The notes: generated by a model not told the origin, from the sequence alone. Positions 14,652 to 24,334 are shown, counted from the first letter of the stretch. The stretch is DNA of 64,000 nt from Paratissierella segnis (GCF_014385195.1 NZ_JACRTG010000030.1:62001-126000); one strand, 5' to 3'. Translations and numbers: made by a program.

Positions 14652-17565
14652 TATATATTCTTTCCTTCCCTTGTTCTAAAGCAGCTAATAGACTTCGTAC
14701 TCTAATTTTGACTGCTCCTAAATTAGTTATCTCATCTATTTTTATTTGAGTATATATCTTGCCTTCACTCTCTAACAATTCTTTCACTTCATCGCTTGTA
14801 ATAGCATCCAAACCGCATCCAAAGGATACCAATTGTATCAAATTCATATTTGGCTTGTCAGTTATATATTTAGCTGCTGCATAAAGTCTGGCATGATAGG
14901 TCCATTGATTCAATACATTGGTAGGGACTTTATCTACATTTTGACTTATGGAATCTTCAGAGATTACAGCAACCCCAAATTCATTTATTAATTTTGCAAT
15001 TCCATGATTTATTTCAGGGTCTATGTGATAGGGTCTGCCTGCTAAAACTATAATTGGCATATTGTTCTTCTGTGCTAAATCTATGATTTCCATTCCTTTA
15101 TTATGAATCTTATTCATATAAGAATCATATTCTGCAAATGAAAGCTCCACAGCTTTTTTTACCTCTTTAAAAGAAATATCTTCAAAGTAATTATTCAATA
15201 TTTTATGAATAGATTTTTCAAAGTCCTTCTTTCTATGAATCCCCAAATAATCATATATAAAATTAACTTTATCAAGCCTTGAGACATTTGCCTTTATTAC
15301 TTCCGGATAATAAGCAACAACCGGACAATTGTAACGATTATCCCCCTTACCTTCATCTAAATTGTAGGTAAGGCAAGGATAAAAAATGGTATCTACCCCT
15401 GCATCAAGTAGATATTCAATATGTCCATGAACCAATTTTGCAGGAAAACATACGGTATCAGACGGTATTGTATGCTGCCCTTTTAGATAAATATCCCTAT
15501 TGGAAGTGGGGGAAGTTATTACCTCAAAGTCCAGTTCAGTGAAAAATGTATGCCAAAATGGCAATAGCTCATACATGTTAAGGGACATAGGTATGCCTAT
15601 TTTACCTCTTTTCCCTTTTTGAGGCTTATACTCGGATAATAAAGAAAGCTTATAATCAAACATATTGAGCTTAAGCCCAATCTTCTTGTGCTTAATCGGT
15701 CTTTCACATCTATTCCCACCAATATACTTTCTATTGCCATCAAAGGTATTAATGGTAAGTCTGCAATGGTTGCTGCACAGACCACATGTCACTGCCTTTA
15801 CTTTGTGGGTAAAATTAGATAAATCCTCTAATGAGAGAATCGTACTTTCCTCTTTATTTTTCCCTTTAGCATATAAGGCTGCACCGTATGCGCCCATGAG
15901 TCCGGAAATATTTGGCCTCACAACATCTTTATTTAATTCCTTCTCAAATGCTCTCAGGACTACATCATTATGAAATGTTCCGCCTTGCACTACTATATTC
16001 TCTCCTAAGCTTTCTGCAGAGGATGCACGTATTACTTTATATATTGCATTTTTAACGACGCTCATTGACAATCCTGCCGAAATATTTTCAATTGTTGCCC
16101 CATCTTTCTGTGCTTGTTTTACGGAAGAATTCATAAATACTGTACACCTCGAGCCCAAATCAACCGGCTTATCCGCAAATAATCCAAGCTTTGCAAAATC
16201 ATCAATGGAATACCCTAATGCGCCGGCAAATGTTTGTAGAAAGGATCCGCATCCCGATGAACAAGCTTCATTCAAAAAGATATTGTCGATAACACCATTC
16301 CTGATTTTAAAACATTTGATGTCTTGTCCTCCTATATCGATTATAAAGTCTACATCCGGTTTAAATTTCTTCGCGGCAGTAAAGTGCGCTATGGTTTCAA
16401 CAACGCCGAAATCTATATTAAATGCATTTTTAATAATTTCTTCGCCATATCCGGTAACTGCTGATGATTTAAGCTTTATATAAGGGTATTTATTATAAAT
16501 GTTCATTAAAAAATCTTTAACAATTGGTACAGGATTACCGCTATTTGATAGATAATCTGAATAAAGTATTTCTTCGTTATCATCAATTAATGTCATCTTC
16601 ACAGTTGTAGAGCCTGCATCTATTCCTAAATACGCATTTCCTTTGTAAGCATCAGGATTACTATATTTAACCATCTCTTTCGAGTGTCTGGTAACGAACT
16701 CATCGTATTCTTCCTCGTTTTTAAAAAGCGGTTGTGAAGTAGCATAATTTATTTCAACTTTGGAATTTTGAATGTTCTCTATTAATTCATCTATATTTTT
16801 AAGTTCGCTGTTTTGGCTTAGAGCAGCTCCCATGGCTACGAAATATAGAGAATTCTCAGGGCATAATCCATTAACTCCCAATATTTTATCAAAGCTTTTT
16901 TTCAATTCTGAAAAGAAAGTAAGAGGTCCTCCTAAGTATACTACTTGTCCCCCAATCTCTCTGCCTTGTGCCAGTCCGGCTATTGTTTGATTGACTACCG
17001 CAACAAATATACTGGCTGCTATATCCTCTTTTCTGGCACCTTGATTCAACAAAGGCTGTATATCAGACTTCGCAAATACACCGCATCTTGATGCAATTGT
17101 ATATATCTTATTATGATCTTTTGCCATTTCATTTAAATCAACTAAGCTTACATTAAGAAGTGTTGCCATTTGATCTATAAATGCTCCTGTGCCTCCTGCG
17201 CAAGAACCATTCATACGTACGTCCATTCCATTTTTTAGAAATAAAATTTTGGCATCTTCTCCGCCCAGCTCTATAACAATATCTGCATTTGGAATGATCT
17301 TTGAAATTGATATCCTTGTAGCATAAACTTCTTGAACAAATGGTATATCATAATATTCAGCAAGTCCCATTCCTGCCGAACCTGAAATGCAAATTCTAAA
17401 ATCTTGTTCCTCAGGAAACTTTTCTTTTATCTGCTTTAACAATAAGCATGTTTTTTCACTAATCTGTGAGAGATGTCTCTCATAAGAGTGAAACACTAAA
17501 TTATCACGACTGTCCAATACTACGCATTTTAACGTAGTTGAACCTACATCTAAACCAATTCTCAT
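14638..17565 (-). CDS. Tandem ASKHA activase (BcrAD/HgdC-like) fused to DUF2229
   Basis: This 975-residue protein has two activase modules followed by a DUF2229 region. Module 1 has GLDVGSTTLK at its start, GGEDAKI, NGSCAGGTGAF and ASRCGVFAK. Module 2 has GIDAGSTTVK, NEACSSGCGSF and GSRCTVFMN. The Cys in each CAGGTG-like and SRCGVF-like motif is the ligand of the [4Fe-4S] cluster bridging an HgdC dimer, so here one chain could form an internal pseudo-dimer. DUF2229 begins at a Cys cluster (CGLCSNHC near residue 600). HgdC proteins use ATP to fire one electron into a dehydratase. The start is placed at 17565 because AGGTGA lies 6 bases upstream and the family sequence begins there. It is cotranscribed with the dehydratase-like gene. 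Confidence 0.85.
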   Translation of the reverse strand: MRIGLDVGSTTLKCVVLDSRDNLVFHSYERHLSQISEKTCLLLKQIKEKFPEEQDFRICISGSAGMGLAEYYDIPFVQEVYATRISISKIIPNADIVIELGGEDAKILFLKNGMDVRMNGSCAGGTGAFIDQMATLLNVSLVDLNEMAKDHNKIYTIASRCGVFAKSDIQPLLNQGARKEDIAASIFVAVVNQTIAGLAQGREIGGQVVYLGGPLTFFSELKKSFDKILGVNGLCPENSLYFVAMGAALSQNSELKNIDELIENIQNSKVEINYATSQPLFKNEEEYDEFVTRHSKEMVKYSNPDAYKGNAYLGIDAGSTTVKMTLIDDNEEILYSDYLSNSGNPVPIVKDFLMNIYNKYPYIKLKSSAVTGYGEEIIKNAFNIDFGVVETIAHFTAAKKFKPDVDFIIDIGGQDIKCFKIRNGVIDNIFLNEACSSGCGSFLQTFAGALGYSIDDFAKLGLFADKPVDLGSRCTVFMNSSVKQAQKDGATIENISAGLSMSVVKNAIYKVIRASSAESLGENIVVQGGTFHNDVVLRAFEKELNKDVVRPNISGLMGAYGAALYAKGKNKEESTILSLEDLSNFTHKVKAVTCGLCSNHCRLTINTFDGNRKYIGGNRCERPIKHKKIGLKLNMFDYKLSLLSEYKPQKGKRGKIGIPMSLNMYELLPFWHTFFTELDFEVITSPTSNRDIYLKGQHTIPSDTVCFPAKLVHGHIEYLLDAGVDTIFYPCLTYNLDEGKGDNRYNCPVVAYYPEVIKANVSRLDKVNFIYDYLGIHRKKDFEKSIHKILNNYFEDISFKEVKKAVELSFAEYDSYMNKIHNKGMEIIDLAQKNNMPIIVLAGRPYHIDPEINHGIAKLINEFGVAVISEDSISQNVDKVPTNVLNQWTYHARLYAAAKYITDKPNMNLIQLVSFGCGLDAITSDEVKELLESEGKIYTQIKIDEITNLGAVKIRVRSLLAALEQGKERIYNGKN

Positions 17566-17718
17566 TATTTCACCTATTCTAATTGTAATTGAGTATATTC
17601 TACTACACATTTAAGTAAATGTTAAGAGGAGGTATTAACCAAAAAATTCTTTCTGTCATTATTTCCTAGGAAATCTCCTTATTAGACTTAGTTACCCAAA
17701 ATTTCAAAAACTTATCGA

Positions 17719-17750
17719 AAAAAATCTGATGGTTATCCATCAGATTTTTA
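17719..17750 (-). terminator. Terminator after the small membrane protein gene
   Basis: AAAATCTGATGG (17721-17732) and CCATCAGATTTT (17737-17748) form a perfect 12-bp stem with a TTAT loop, flanked by A- and T-runs. It ends the transcript of the small gene at 17766 and could also work in the other direction. Confidence 0.8.
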
Positions 17751-17765
17751 AACTGCTTATTTTAA

Positions 17766-17957
17766 CTACCTATTATTTATTAGATCCAGCCCACCTAAAA
17801 CTACATGTGCCAATCCAAAGCCTATTAATCCAGATGTAAGCATTGCCTCTCTGCCTTTATGATGCATTATCCTTTTTGTAATGTCTATATCAGTCATTGC
17901 AATGGTCGCTCCTGTTACAGCAATTCCCAGCATTGCCGGTAATATACCTTTCCTCAT
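17766..17957 (-). CDS. Small predicted membrane protein, unknown function
   Basis: This 63-residue protein has two hydrophobic segments (about 6-20 and 40-56) separated by a basic, His-containing loop, DITKRIMHHKGRE. I do not recognise it. The gene is supported by an AGGAGG ribosome site 8 bases before the ATG and by a perfect terminator 16 bases after the stop. A TTG one codon upstream is a possible alternative start. It appears to be a single-gene transcript. Confidence 0.6.
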   Translation of the reverse strand: MRKGILPAMLGIAVTGATIAMTDIDITKRIMHHKGREAMLTSGLIGFGLAHVVLGGLDLINNR

Positions 17958-18097
17958 CAATAAGCCCTCCTTTTATTAGATAGTTTATATTATTATATCT
18001 AGTGGGTAAGTTTTTATTCCACATTTACCAAGTTATATATCTTGAAATGATTTCCTATGTTTACATTGTTTCATTTGAATAGCTCCAAAAACTTCCT

Positions 18098-18496
18098 TTA
18101 CCTTATTTCATTCCCTACATTTCTGAAATGTTCCATATCCATATAAAAACCCATTGTTTTATATTCATAAGACACCTTGATAAATAAATCCTTCATATAC
18201 ACAACTTTACCATATTTTATTACCTGAAATTGTAATACTGTATCAGCCTTATTTAAAATAACTAAATCTATATCTTCTCTACGAAAAATCCTCACTAATT
18301 CATCAAATATTTCCAACTTTATTAGGCTGTCGAATTCTCCATTTAGATAGACTGCAATATCTAAATCACTATTTTTATCATTCTTATTAGTCGCATAAGA
18401 ACCAAAAATATAAATTAATCCAATGTCATATTTATCTATGATTTCCCCTATATGATTCTCTAATACTTTTTCAACTTCTTCAATATTCTTTTGCAT
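18098..18496 (-). CDS. MNT-type minimal nucleotidyltransferase, apparently without HEPN partner
   Basis: This 132-residue protein has the polymerase-beta nucleotidyltransferase signature: FGSYATNKNDKNSDLDIAVYL, where the GS and the DLD (DxD) motifs form the nucleotide and metal site, and a third acidic residue lies in EDIDLVIL. MntA proteins are usually the antitoxin half of HEPN/MNT pairs and AMPylate the HEPN toxin. No HEPN gene follows or precedes it here: the next gene downstream on the strand is the unrelated small membrane protein. The start at 18496 follows AGGTGG by 7 bases; an ATG 30 bases upstream has no ribosome site. Confidence 0.75.
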   Translation of the reverse strand: MQKNIEEVEKVLENHIGEIIDKYDIGLIYIFGSYATNKNDKNSDLDIAVYLNGEFDSLIKLEIFDELVRIFRREDIDLVILNKADTVLQFQVIKYGKVVYMKDLFIKVSYEYKTMGFYMDMEHFRNVGNEIR

Positions 18497-18621
18497 TTGT
18501 ATACCACCTATAAATAATTTTGACAATTAATACTCACTCAATGAATTTTCTCATCATATATTAACAGCTAATGGGTATATAGATAATAGTAACATTTATA
18601 AATATATGAAGGAGAGATTTT

Positions 18622-19176
18622 ATGGCAGTTGTAATGTGGAATGAAGTACTTGATTTTTGGTTTGACCCTAAACACATTCCATTACATTTTGTCGAAGATG
18701 ACGAATTTGATGGAAAAATCCGTGCCAAATTTTTAGATACATGGAAGGCAGGTTCTGAAGGCCTATTGGTTGACTGGAGGAAGAGTATTAAGGGCAGGCT
18801 TGCCGAAATTATAGTTCTGGATCAGTTCTCCAGAAATCTATGGAGAAATGACATCCGAACATATACTCAAGATAAAATGGCAATTGCTTTAGCACAAGAG
18901 GCAATTCATCATCCGGATTATAAGCAATTATCAGCTACAGAGAAAAAATATATTCTTCTTCCTTTCATGCATTCCGAATCACTGGAACTTCATGACTGGG
19001 CTCATAAGTATTATCTCGAACTGGGAGACGAAGAATTGTTACATTATGAAAGATTGCATAGAGATGTTTTGGAAGAATTTGACCGTTACCCTTACCAAAA
19101 TGAAGATTTAGGCAGAATATCAACTCCAGAAGAGCTAAAATATCTCAAACAAAAAGGCGAACACTTTTATAGTTAA
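18622..19176 (+). CDS. DUF924 family protein
   Basis: This 184-residue cytosolic protein matches DUF924 along its length. It opens with VLDFWFD, has a central VLDQFSRNLWR and ends with the LLPFMHSESLELHDWA block typical of the family. DUF924 proteins are helical with a tetratricopeptide-like fold, and their role is not established. The ATG follows GAAGGAGAG by 6 bases. It appears to be a single-gene transcript ending at a strong hairpin 16 bases after the stop. Confidence 0.85.
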   Translation: MAVVMWNEVLDFWFDPKHIPLHFVEDDEFDGKIRAKFLDTWKAGSEGLLVDWRKSIKGRLAEIIVLDQFSRNLWRNDIRTYTQDKMAIALAQEAIHHPDYKQLSATEKKYILLPFMHSESLELHDWAHKYYLELGDEELLHYERLHRDVLEEFDRYPYQNEDLGRISTPEELKYLKQKGEHFYS

Positions 19177-19192
19177 TATTTTTATCAAAAAT

Positions 19193-19225
19193 AAGGCGGT
19201 TTTGAATATTTCAAGACCGCCTTTG
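19193..19225 (+). terminator. Terminator after the DUF924 gene
   Basis: AAGGCGGTTTTGAA (19193-19206) pairs with TTCAAGACCGCCTT (19210-19223) with a single G-T pair and a short loop. It is followed by T and AT-rich sequence. Confidence 0.75.
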
Positions 19226-19303
19226 ACATCCTTTAAATGCAGTTTGCAAACTTAAAATGATTATTCTCTAAATATTTCTTTAATCAGTGATACTCATTAT
19301 GTG

Positions 19304-19332
19304 TTGAGTTTTCAAATCACTAAATGTATAAT
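19304..19332 (+). promoter_or_regulatory. Sigma-A promoter of the two-component operon
   Basis: TTGAGT (19304-19309) and TATAAT (19327-19332) are 17 bases apart. Initiation is expected near 19340, giving a leader of about 65 bases before the response regulator start. Confidence 0.6.
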
Positions 19333-19404
19333 TTAGACAATGAGTGCTGTTTGAATGCATGGTTCTATGTTTTAGGTAATTGATATAATGAGCGAGGTAG
19401 ACAA

Positions 19405-20070
19405 ATGAATTTTTTAATTATTGACGACGATGACAATATATCTTTTGCAATCAAAAAATATTTAGAAAAATTTAACCACAAGGCATTTATATGTATGAAT
19501 ATTGAGGCTACTTCTGAGTTAGAAATTGAGAATTTTGATTTCGTAATTTTAGACCTGAATCTTCCTGATGGGTCAGGCTTTGAATATTTAAAATATCTTC
19601 GTGAAGGGACTAATGTGCCGGTTCTTATTCTCACCGTTCGAGATCAGGAACAAGATATTTTGAAGGCTTTTGATTTAGGGGCTGATGACTACTTAACGAA
19701 GCCCTTCTCACTTCCTATCTTAAAAGCCAGAATTGACAGCATTTTTAAAAGATTAAGTTCTTATGAAAAAAGTTATTTAAATTTTGGAGAGCTTGTTCTC
19801 TATACAGAAAATAAAACCGCTTATCTTGAAGATAATTTGTTGGACTTAGGTGCTATTGAATACGAACTTTTGGAAATATTGATTAAAAATCAAGGTCTAA
19901 CCCTCCCACGTGAAAGGATACTCGAAAAACTTTGGTATTCTGAAAAGAGAGAAGTAGGTGACAATGCTCTCTCCGTTGCTATAAAGAGATTGAGAGATAA
20001 ATTAGGTGATTATGGAAAATATATAAATACCGTTCGAGGAATAGGATACTGTTGGGAGAATGAGCTATGA
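19405..20070 (+). CDS. OmpR-family response regulator
   Basis: This 221-residue transcription regulator has a receiver domain (1-115) and a winged-helix DNA-binding domain (about 125-221). The acidic pocket is Asp7-Asp9, the phospho-acceptor Asp50 lies in VILDLNLPDGSG, and the switch Lys99 in LTKPF. The C-terminal GIGYCWENEL ending is usual for OmpR proteins. It overlaps the kinase gene by 4 bases. Convergent to an FtsX-type ABC exporter, it resembles BceRS/GraRS-type modules that sense peptide antibiotics, and it may control that exporter; this is inferred from position. Confidence 0.88.
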   Translation: MNFLIIDDDDNISFAIKKYLEKFNHKAFICMNIEATSELEIENFDFVILDLNLPDGSGFEYLKYLREGTNVPVLILTVRDQEQDILKAFDLGADDYLTKPFSLPILKARIDSIFKRLSSYEKSYLNFGELVLYTENKTAYLEDNLLDLGAIEYELLEILIKNQGLTLPRERILEKLWYSEKREVGDNALSVAIKRLRDKLGDYGKYINTVRGIGYCWENEL

Positions 20071-21044
20071 ATAAAAACTATTTTCCTTATTTTATTGGAT
20101 TATTCATATTTCTGTCTTCCTTAGTCATTTTGTTAATAAGCCCCAGAGCAGATATAAAAACTCTTATCTTCTTTCTATTCCTTGCACTGATTACAACTTT
20201 TATAATAAAGATTTTCCTCCACAAGGAAGAAAGAAAATTCCAAGATTCCATCGATTCTCTAATCAATCTGCTTCAATCAATCGATTTAAAAGAAGATAAA
20301 GTAACTCTAAAAAATTCTTATCTCGGAACACTTCAAGATGAAATCTTAAAAAGTATTACAGAAAAGAAAAATTCCAAGGATGAAGCTATTAATAACAAAA
20401 TCTTGATGAAAAACTATATAGAAGACATTACACATCAAATAAAAACTCCTCTTACAGGAATTTTATTGCTATTAGATTTGACGGAAGCCGATCCTGAGAA
20501 TCTTAAAGAATATACAGAAAGAATTAGAAATAACATATTACGAATAACGAATTTAAGTGACTTATTACTAAAAATGTCATCTTTGGATGCGGATATCATA
20601 AAAATGGAAGAAAAACCTTTCTCAGCAAAGGCACTTATATTAGATTGTGAAATGAATTTAGAAAGTTTAATTAAAAATAAGAATTTAAATCTTTCTATTG
20701 AAGGACAGGGTTTTGAGATAATTGGAGACCGCAGATGGATTTTTGAGGCTATTCTAAATGTATTAAAAAATGCAATTGACATTTCACCTCACAATTCCAT
20801 GATTGTAGTAAAGCTTCAAGAAAGCTTGATTTTCAAAAGCATTTTTATTATTGATAATGGCCCGGGAATTGCAAAAGAAACTAAAGATAAATTATTCCAA
20901 AGATTTTATAAATTGGACACAAATTCATCGGGATTTGGAATTGGTCTGCCTATGGCAAAGCGCATTATGGAGAAACACGATGGAGATATTCTCATTCAAT
21001 CCGACCCTAGGGGCAGCAGTTTTGAGCTTCGTTTTTACAAATAA
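20067..21044 (+). CDS. Intramembrane-sensing type histidine kinase
   Basis: This 325-residue membrane kinase has two closely spaced membrane segments at 6-24 and 31-51 and almost no extracellular loop. That is the architecture of BceS-like kinases, which sense through a partner ABC transporter. The H-box contains His123 (EDITHQIKTPLTG), the N-box Asn235 (NVLKNAID), and the G-box DNGPGIAKE is intact. Its start overlaps the regulator stop in an ATGA. Because its putative partner transporter has a frameshifted ATPase, signalling may be impaired in this strain. Confidence 0.88.
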   Translation: MNKNYFPYFIGLFIFLSSLVILLISPRADIKTLIFFLFLALITTFIIKIFLHKEERKFQDSIDSLINLLQSIDLKEDKVTLKNSYLGTLQDEILKSITEKKNSKDEAINNKILMKNYIEDITHQIKTPLTGILLLLDLTEADPENLKEYTERIRNNILRITNLSDLLLKMSSLDADIIKMEEKPFSAKALILDCEMNLESLIKNKNLNLSIEGQGFEIIGDRRWIFEAILNVLKNAIDISPHNSMIVVKLQESLIFKSIFIIDNGPGIAKETKDKLFQRFYKLDTNSSGFGIGLPMAKRIMEKHDGDILIQSDPRGSSFELRFYK

Positions 21045-21063
21045 AGGTGGGAATCTTCCCACC

Positions 21064-23583
21064 TTAATTCAGCTCATTTATCATTTCATTTATATTTTGA
21101 TTTAAGATATACTTTTTGCCACTTCTAATAGCAAAATAAATTCCCAAGATGCTGATTACAAAAAATATTACAATACTTATATAATTCAAGTTTGCAAAGA
21201 CCTGAATCGGACTAAATATCCAGTGCTTTCTTATACATCTTGCAAAGATGCCACCTACAAGCATAATCAAGTACAAAATGATTACTCTCTTAACTAGCAA
21301 AAATCCTTCATAATTAAGCATCTTATCTATTTGATCTTCAGTCATTCCCACTGATCTTAAAAGAGCAAAATCATTCTTTCTTGCTTGTAAATTGCCATGA
21401 AAGGAGTTGTATGCATTGGATAGAGCAATAATTAAAAAGATTGCCTGAATACCTAAACTAAAAAACAACTCATTATGTTTCACCTCTTTATCGTATCCTT
21501 CTTCAATAAAATCGTTCATAAAATAGACATCTGTTGAAGATATATGGCTAAATAAAACATCTTTAAAAGCATTAGTCACATTCCCCAAATCTTTTCTTGA
21601 AGTTTTGAGCTTCACATTATGATGAAGTATATCAATGTCTACATTTGTTGAACTTATCCATTTATCAAAATTGGATTTGGAAGTAAAGATTGCAATCCCA
21701 TTGGAAGAATAGGCATCTAAATCAAAAGGAAACTTTTTTATTTTACCAATAATTTTTATTTTTTCCACCGGTGCATACTTGTTGTCTTGAATATTTATTT
21801 CATCTTCATCAGGTTTTAATATGGGAATATAGTTTCTATCCACATATGGCACATTGATATTATTCTCCGGCGTGCTGTCCAATAAAATAAAACCATCTTT
21901 GTCAGCTTCTATATTTTCATTCTTTATCAATTTTTCAAAATCTTCATCTTCCAGTCCATAAATCATAGCATAGGGATTATTAAATGTACGGTTCCCCTTA
22001 TCTATTGCATCCTTAAATTCATCAGACAATTTTTCTTTATTATCAGTCATATAAAATTTCGCTGATTGGTAAGAGTAAAAATGTATTTCGTCTATATTTT
22101 CTATTCCATATAAATTGTCAACTAACTGATTTTCTACTGGCTTTGAAGTCCAAAAAGTACAATTCAGACTGTAAGTTGAATGAAATGAATTGTATTTATT
22201 ATCTATCACTCGCCAAGAATTTATTATCAGTATCACACTTAAAGTAAAAGCTGCAACAGCCATTGCCATAGTTAATCCTCTATAGGTTTTTCCATAGGCT
22301 TTTGTATAATCTTTTGCTAAATTCTTTTCGATATCAAGTGAGGTTTGGAAATTACCGGATAATTTGATTTTTCTATTTCTATTTTGATTAAGTGCATCAA
22401 TTATAGAAACTTTTCCGGTATCCTTCGCAGGCTTCAAAGCTGCAAGATATACACATAAAAAAGAAAAAAGCCAAAGTATTATTATCGGCATAATTTGTAT
22501 TTTTATCAGATGAAAATCATATAATTGGACATCCATTCCATAATTTTTGTTCAATGAATTATAAGTAAAGTAATTATTTAACCACATTAAACCCGTCAAC
22601 AAATTTGCCGCAATATATGAAATAATTGTTCCTGAGATTATTGGACCTACTGAAAGTTTCAACGCCTTATTTATAACTAAATTCCTTACTTGATGTTTTG
22701 TCATTCCTACACTCTTCAAAAGTCCGATTTGGCGAATATCTCTATTATTCCAAACGACAAAGGCATTGTAAATCATTAATGCAAATAAAATCGTCAAAAA
22801 CAACAAAATAACTACTTTTTCAATTATTCTATACGCAAAATCTTTGGTAGGAATTAGCCCATTTGGAAATATGAAATAATGCTCTAACAATCCAGTATTG
22901 TAGCCCAATTTACCAGTCTCAATATAATCCTTTTCATTTAAATCAAATTTTTCTAAAATGTCCCTAGTCAGATGAAAAGTATCCCTAGGTTCCTTATACC
23001 AAATATATGCATTTACTCCACAATCGTCTTCAAAGATTGCATTTCTATCTTCTAAAATCCCATAAAATACATAATCCTCAAAACTTAATTCTTCTATCTT
23101 ATATACTCCGACAATTTTATATGAAATATTTTCAATTTCAATTTGGCTATTCAAAGAAAATCCAGTATTATCTTTTATCAATCTCTCAGAAACGATAATT
23201 TCTTTTTCAGTTTTCGGTTTTCTTCCCTCAACAATTTTAACAGAATCTCCATTCCAAAATTCATTTTCTTCTCGTATTAGATAAATTCCTTTTTCAGATA
23301 ATTCGACAGAGTTAAATTTTTCTATGGCTTCGTAATTTATTTTTTCAATCTGATCATGCTCTTCCAAAAACAAACGCATTTTAGAGCTTATTCCAGATAT
23401 TGAAACTTGATAATCGCCAATTTGTTCTTTAATATATTTTATTTCATCTAATCTTAAATCAGATACTATAAATATCACTGTCCCCAAAAGTATTACAGCC
23501 ATCAAAATTGACATCTTAATTGCAAAGGTATTTTTCTTTTGACCATCTATAGAAGATTGTGCAAGTTCTCTAGTAATGTTCAA
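21064..23583 (-). CDS. FtsX-family ABC exporter permease
   Basis: This permease has about 839 residues and two FtsX modules: one around the VILLFLTILFALMIYNAF segment with the cytosolic motif LLKSVGMTKHQ, the other near the C-terminus with LLRSVGMTEDQ. A large extracellular region lies between. This is the arrangement of BceB/MacB-like transporters that act on peptide antibiotics or envelope lipids. The start is a TTG at 23583: GGAGGTG lies 6 bases upstream, whereas the ATG at 23616 lies inside the ATPase gene and has no ribosome site. It overlaps the ATPase stop by 14 bases. It probably works with that ATPase, and the two-component operon facing it may regulate or sense through it. Confidence 0.85.
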   Translation of the reverse strand: MNITRELAQSSIDGQKKNTFAIKMSILMAVILLGTVIFIVSDLRLDEIKYIKEQIGDYQVSISGISSKMRLFLEEHDQIEKINYEAIEKFNSVELSEKGIYLIREENEFWNGDSVKIVEGRKPKTEKEIIVSERLIKDNTGFSLNSQIEIENISYKIVGVYKIEELSFEDYVFYGILEDRNAIFEDDCGVNAYIWYKEPRDTFHLTRDILEKFDLNEKDYIETGKLGYNTGLLEHYFIFPNGLIPTKDFAYRIIEKVVILLFLTILFALMIYNAFVVWNNRDIRQIGLLKSVGMTKHQVRNLVINKALKLSVGPIISGTIISYIAANLLTGLMWLNNYFTYNSLNKNYGMDVQLYDFHLIKIQIMPIIILWLFSFLCVYLAALKPAKDTGKVSIIDALNQNRNRKIKLSGNFQTSLDIEKNLAKDYTKAYGKTYRGLTMAMAVAAFTLSVILIINSWRVIDNKYNSFHSTYSLNCTFWTSKPVENQLVDNLYGIENIDEIHFYSYQSAKFYMTDNKEKLSDEFKDAIDKGNRTFNNPYAMIYGLEDEDFEKLIKNENIEADKDGFILLDSTPENNINVPYVDRNYIPILKPDEDEINIQDNKYAPVEKIKIIGKIKKFPFDLDAYSSNGIAIFTSKSNFDKWISSTNVDIDILHHNVKLKTSRKDLGNVTNAFKDVLFSHISSTDVYFMNDFIEEGYDKEVKHNELFFSLGIQAIFLIIALSNAYNSFHGNLQARKNDFALLRSVGMTEDQIDKMLNYEGFLLVKRVIILYLIMLVGGIFARCIRKHWIFSPIQVFANLNYISIVIFFVISILGIYFAIRSGKKYILNQNINEMINELN

Positions 23584-24258
23584 CGAAATCACCTCCAATT
23601 TCCTGGAGAATGCCATCTACCATTTTGAAAACCTTCTTACAGGATAGTGCTACTCGCTCCTCATGTGTAATAATTAATATTGTGGCATTAAATCTTTTAT
23701 TGACCAATCTAAACAAACCGATGATTTCATCCGTCCTTTTTCTGTCCAAATTTCCTGTAGGTTCATCCGCTAAAATAATTGCAGGTCTATTTACTATTGA
23801 TCTAGCAATTGCAACTCTTTGTTGCTCTCCTCCGGAAAGCTGATTAGGGAACCTATTTAATTTGTCTTCTATGCCAAGAGTTTCTACAATTTCATTGAAA
23901 TATTCCCTATCTTCTCTTCTTCCATCCAATAATAACGGCAAAAGAATGTTTTTTCCTACTGTGATATTGGGAATTAAATTAAAAAATTGATAGATTAAAC
24001 CAATATTCCTTCTCCTAAATATGGTCAAATCCTTCTCTGACATTTTTGTAATTTCAGTATCTTGAATATATATTTTCCCTTCAGTAGGTTCATCTACTCC
24101 GGCAATTAAGTGAAGCAATGTGCTTTTTCTGAACCGCTTTCCCCAATTATTGCTGCTAACTCACCTTTCTCTAAAGAAAAATCCACATGATTTAATGCAA
24201 TTACATCCTCCACCCCGGGATAAATCTTTGTTAAGCCTCTAGTCTCTAAAATTTTCAT
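23570..24258 (-). pseudogene. ABC exporter ATPase with a frameshift in Walker A
   Basis: The gene begins at an ATG (24258) behind a strong GGAGGGGAGGT ribosome site and reads in frame through MKILETRGLTKIYPG to IIGESGS. There the expected codons for GKST are out of frame: the sequence has TCAGAAAAAGCACA where TCAGGAAAAAGCACA is required, so one base is missing near 24129. The second frame then continues intact with LLHLIAG, the signature LSGGEQQRVAIA and Walker B IILADEPTGNLD to the end. Repaired, it would be a 229-residue LolD/MacB-type ATPase. As it stands the first frame ends ten codons on, and the remainder lacks the P-loop. It could be a true loss, phase variation or a sequencing error. 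Confidence 0.85.
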
Positions 24259-24334
24259 TATCTTACCTCCCCTCCATGTTTGGATTTTAGCATATTAAGA
24301 TTACACGAAAATTACATGTGAGTGGAGTTGGATA

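Noticed and set aside
21045..21066. Terminator between the kinase gene and the convergent permease gene
   Set aside because: AAGGTGG/CCACCTT can pair but there is no T-run on the plus strand and the stem is only 7 bp, so I left it out of the feature list.
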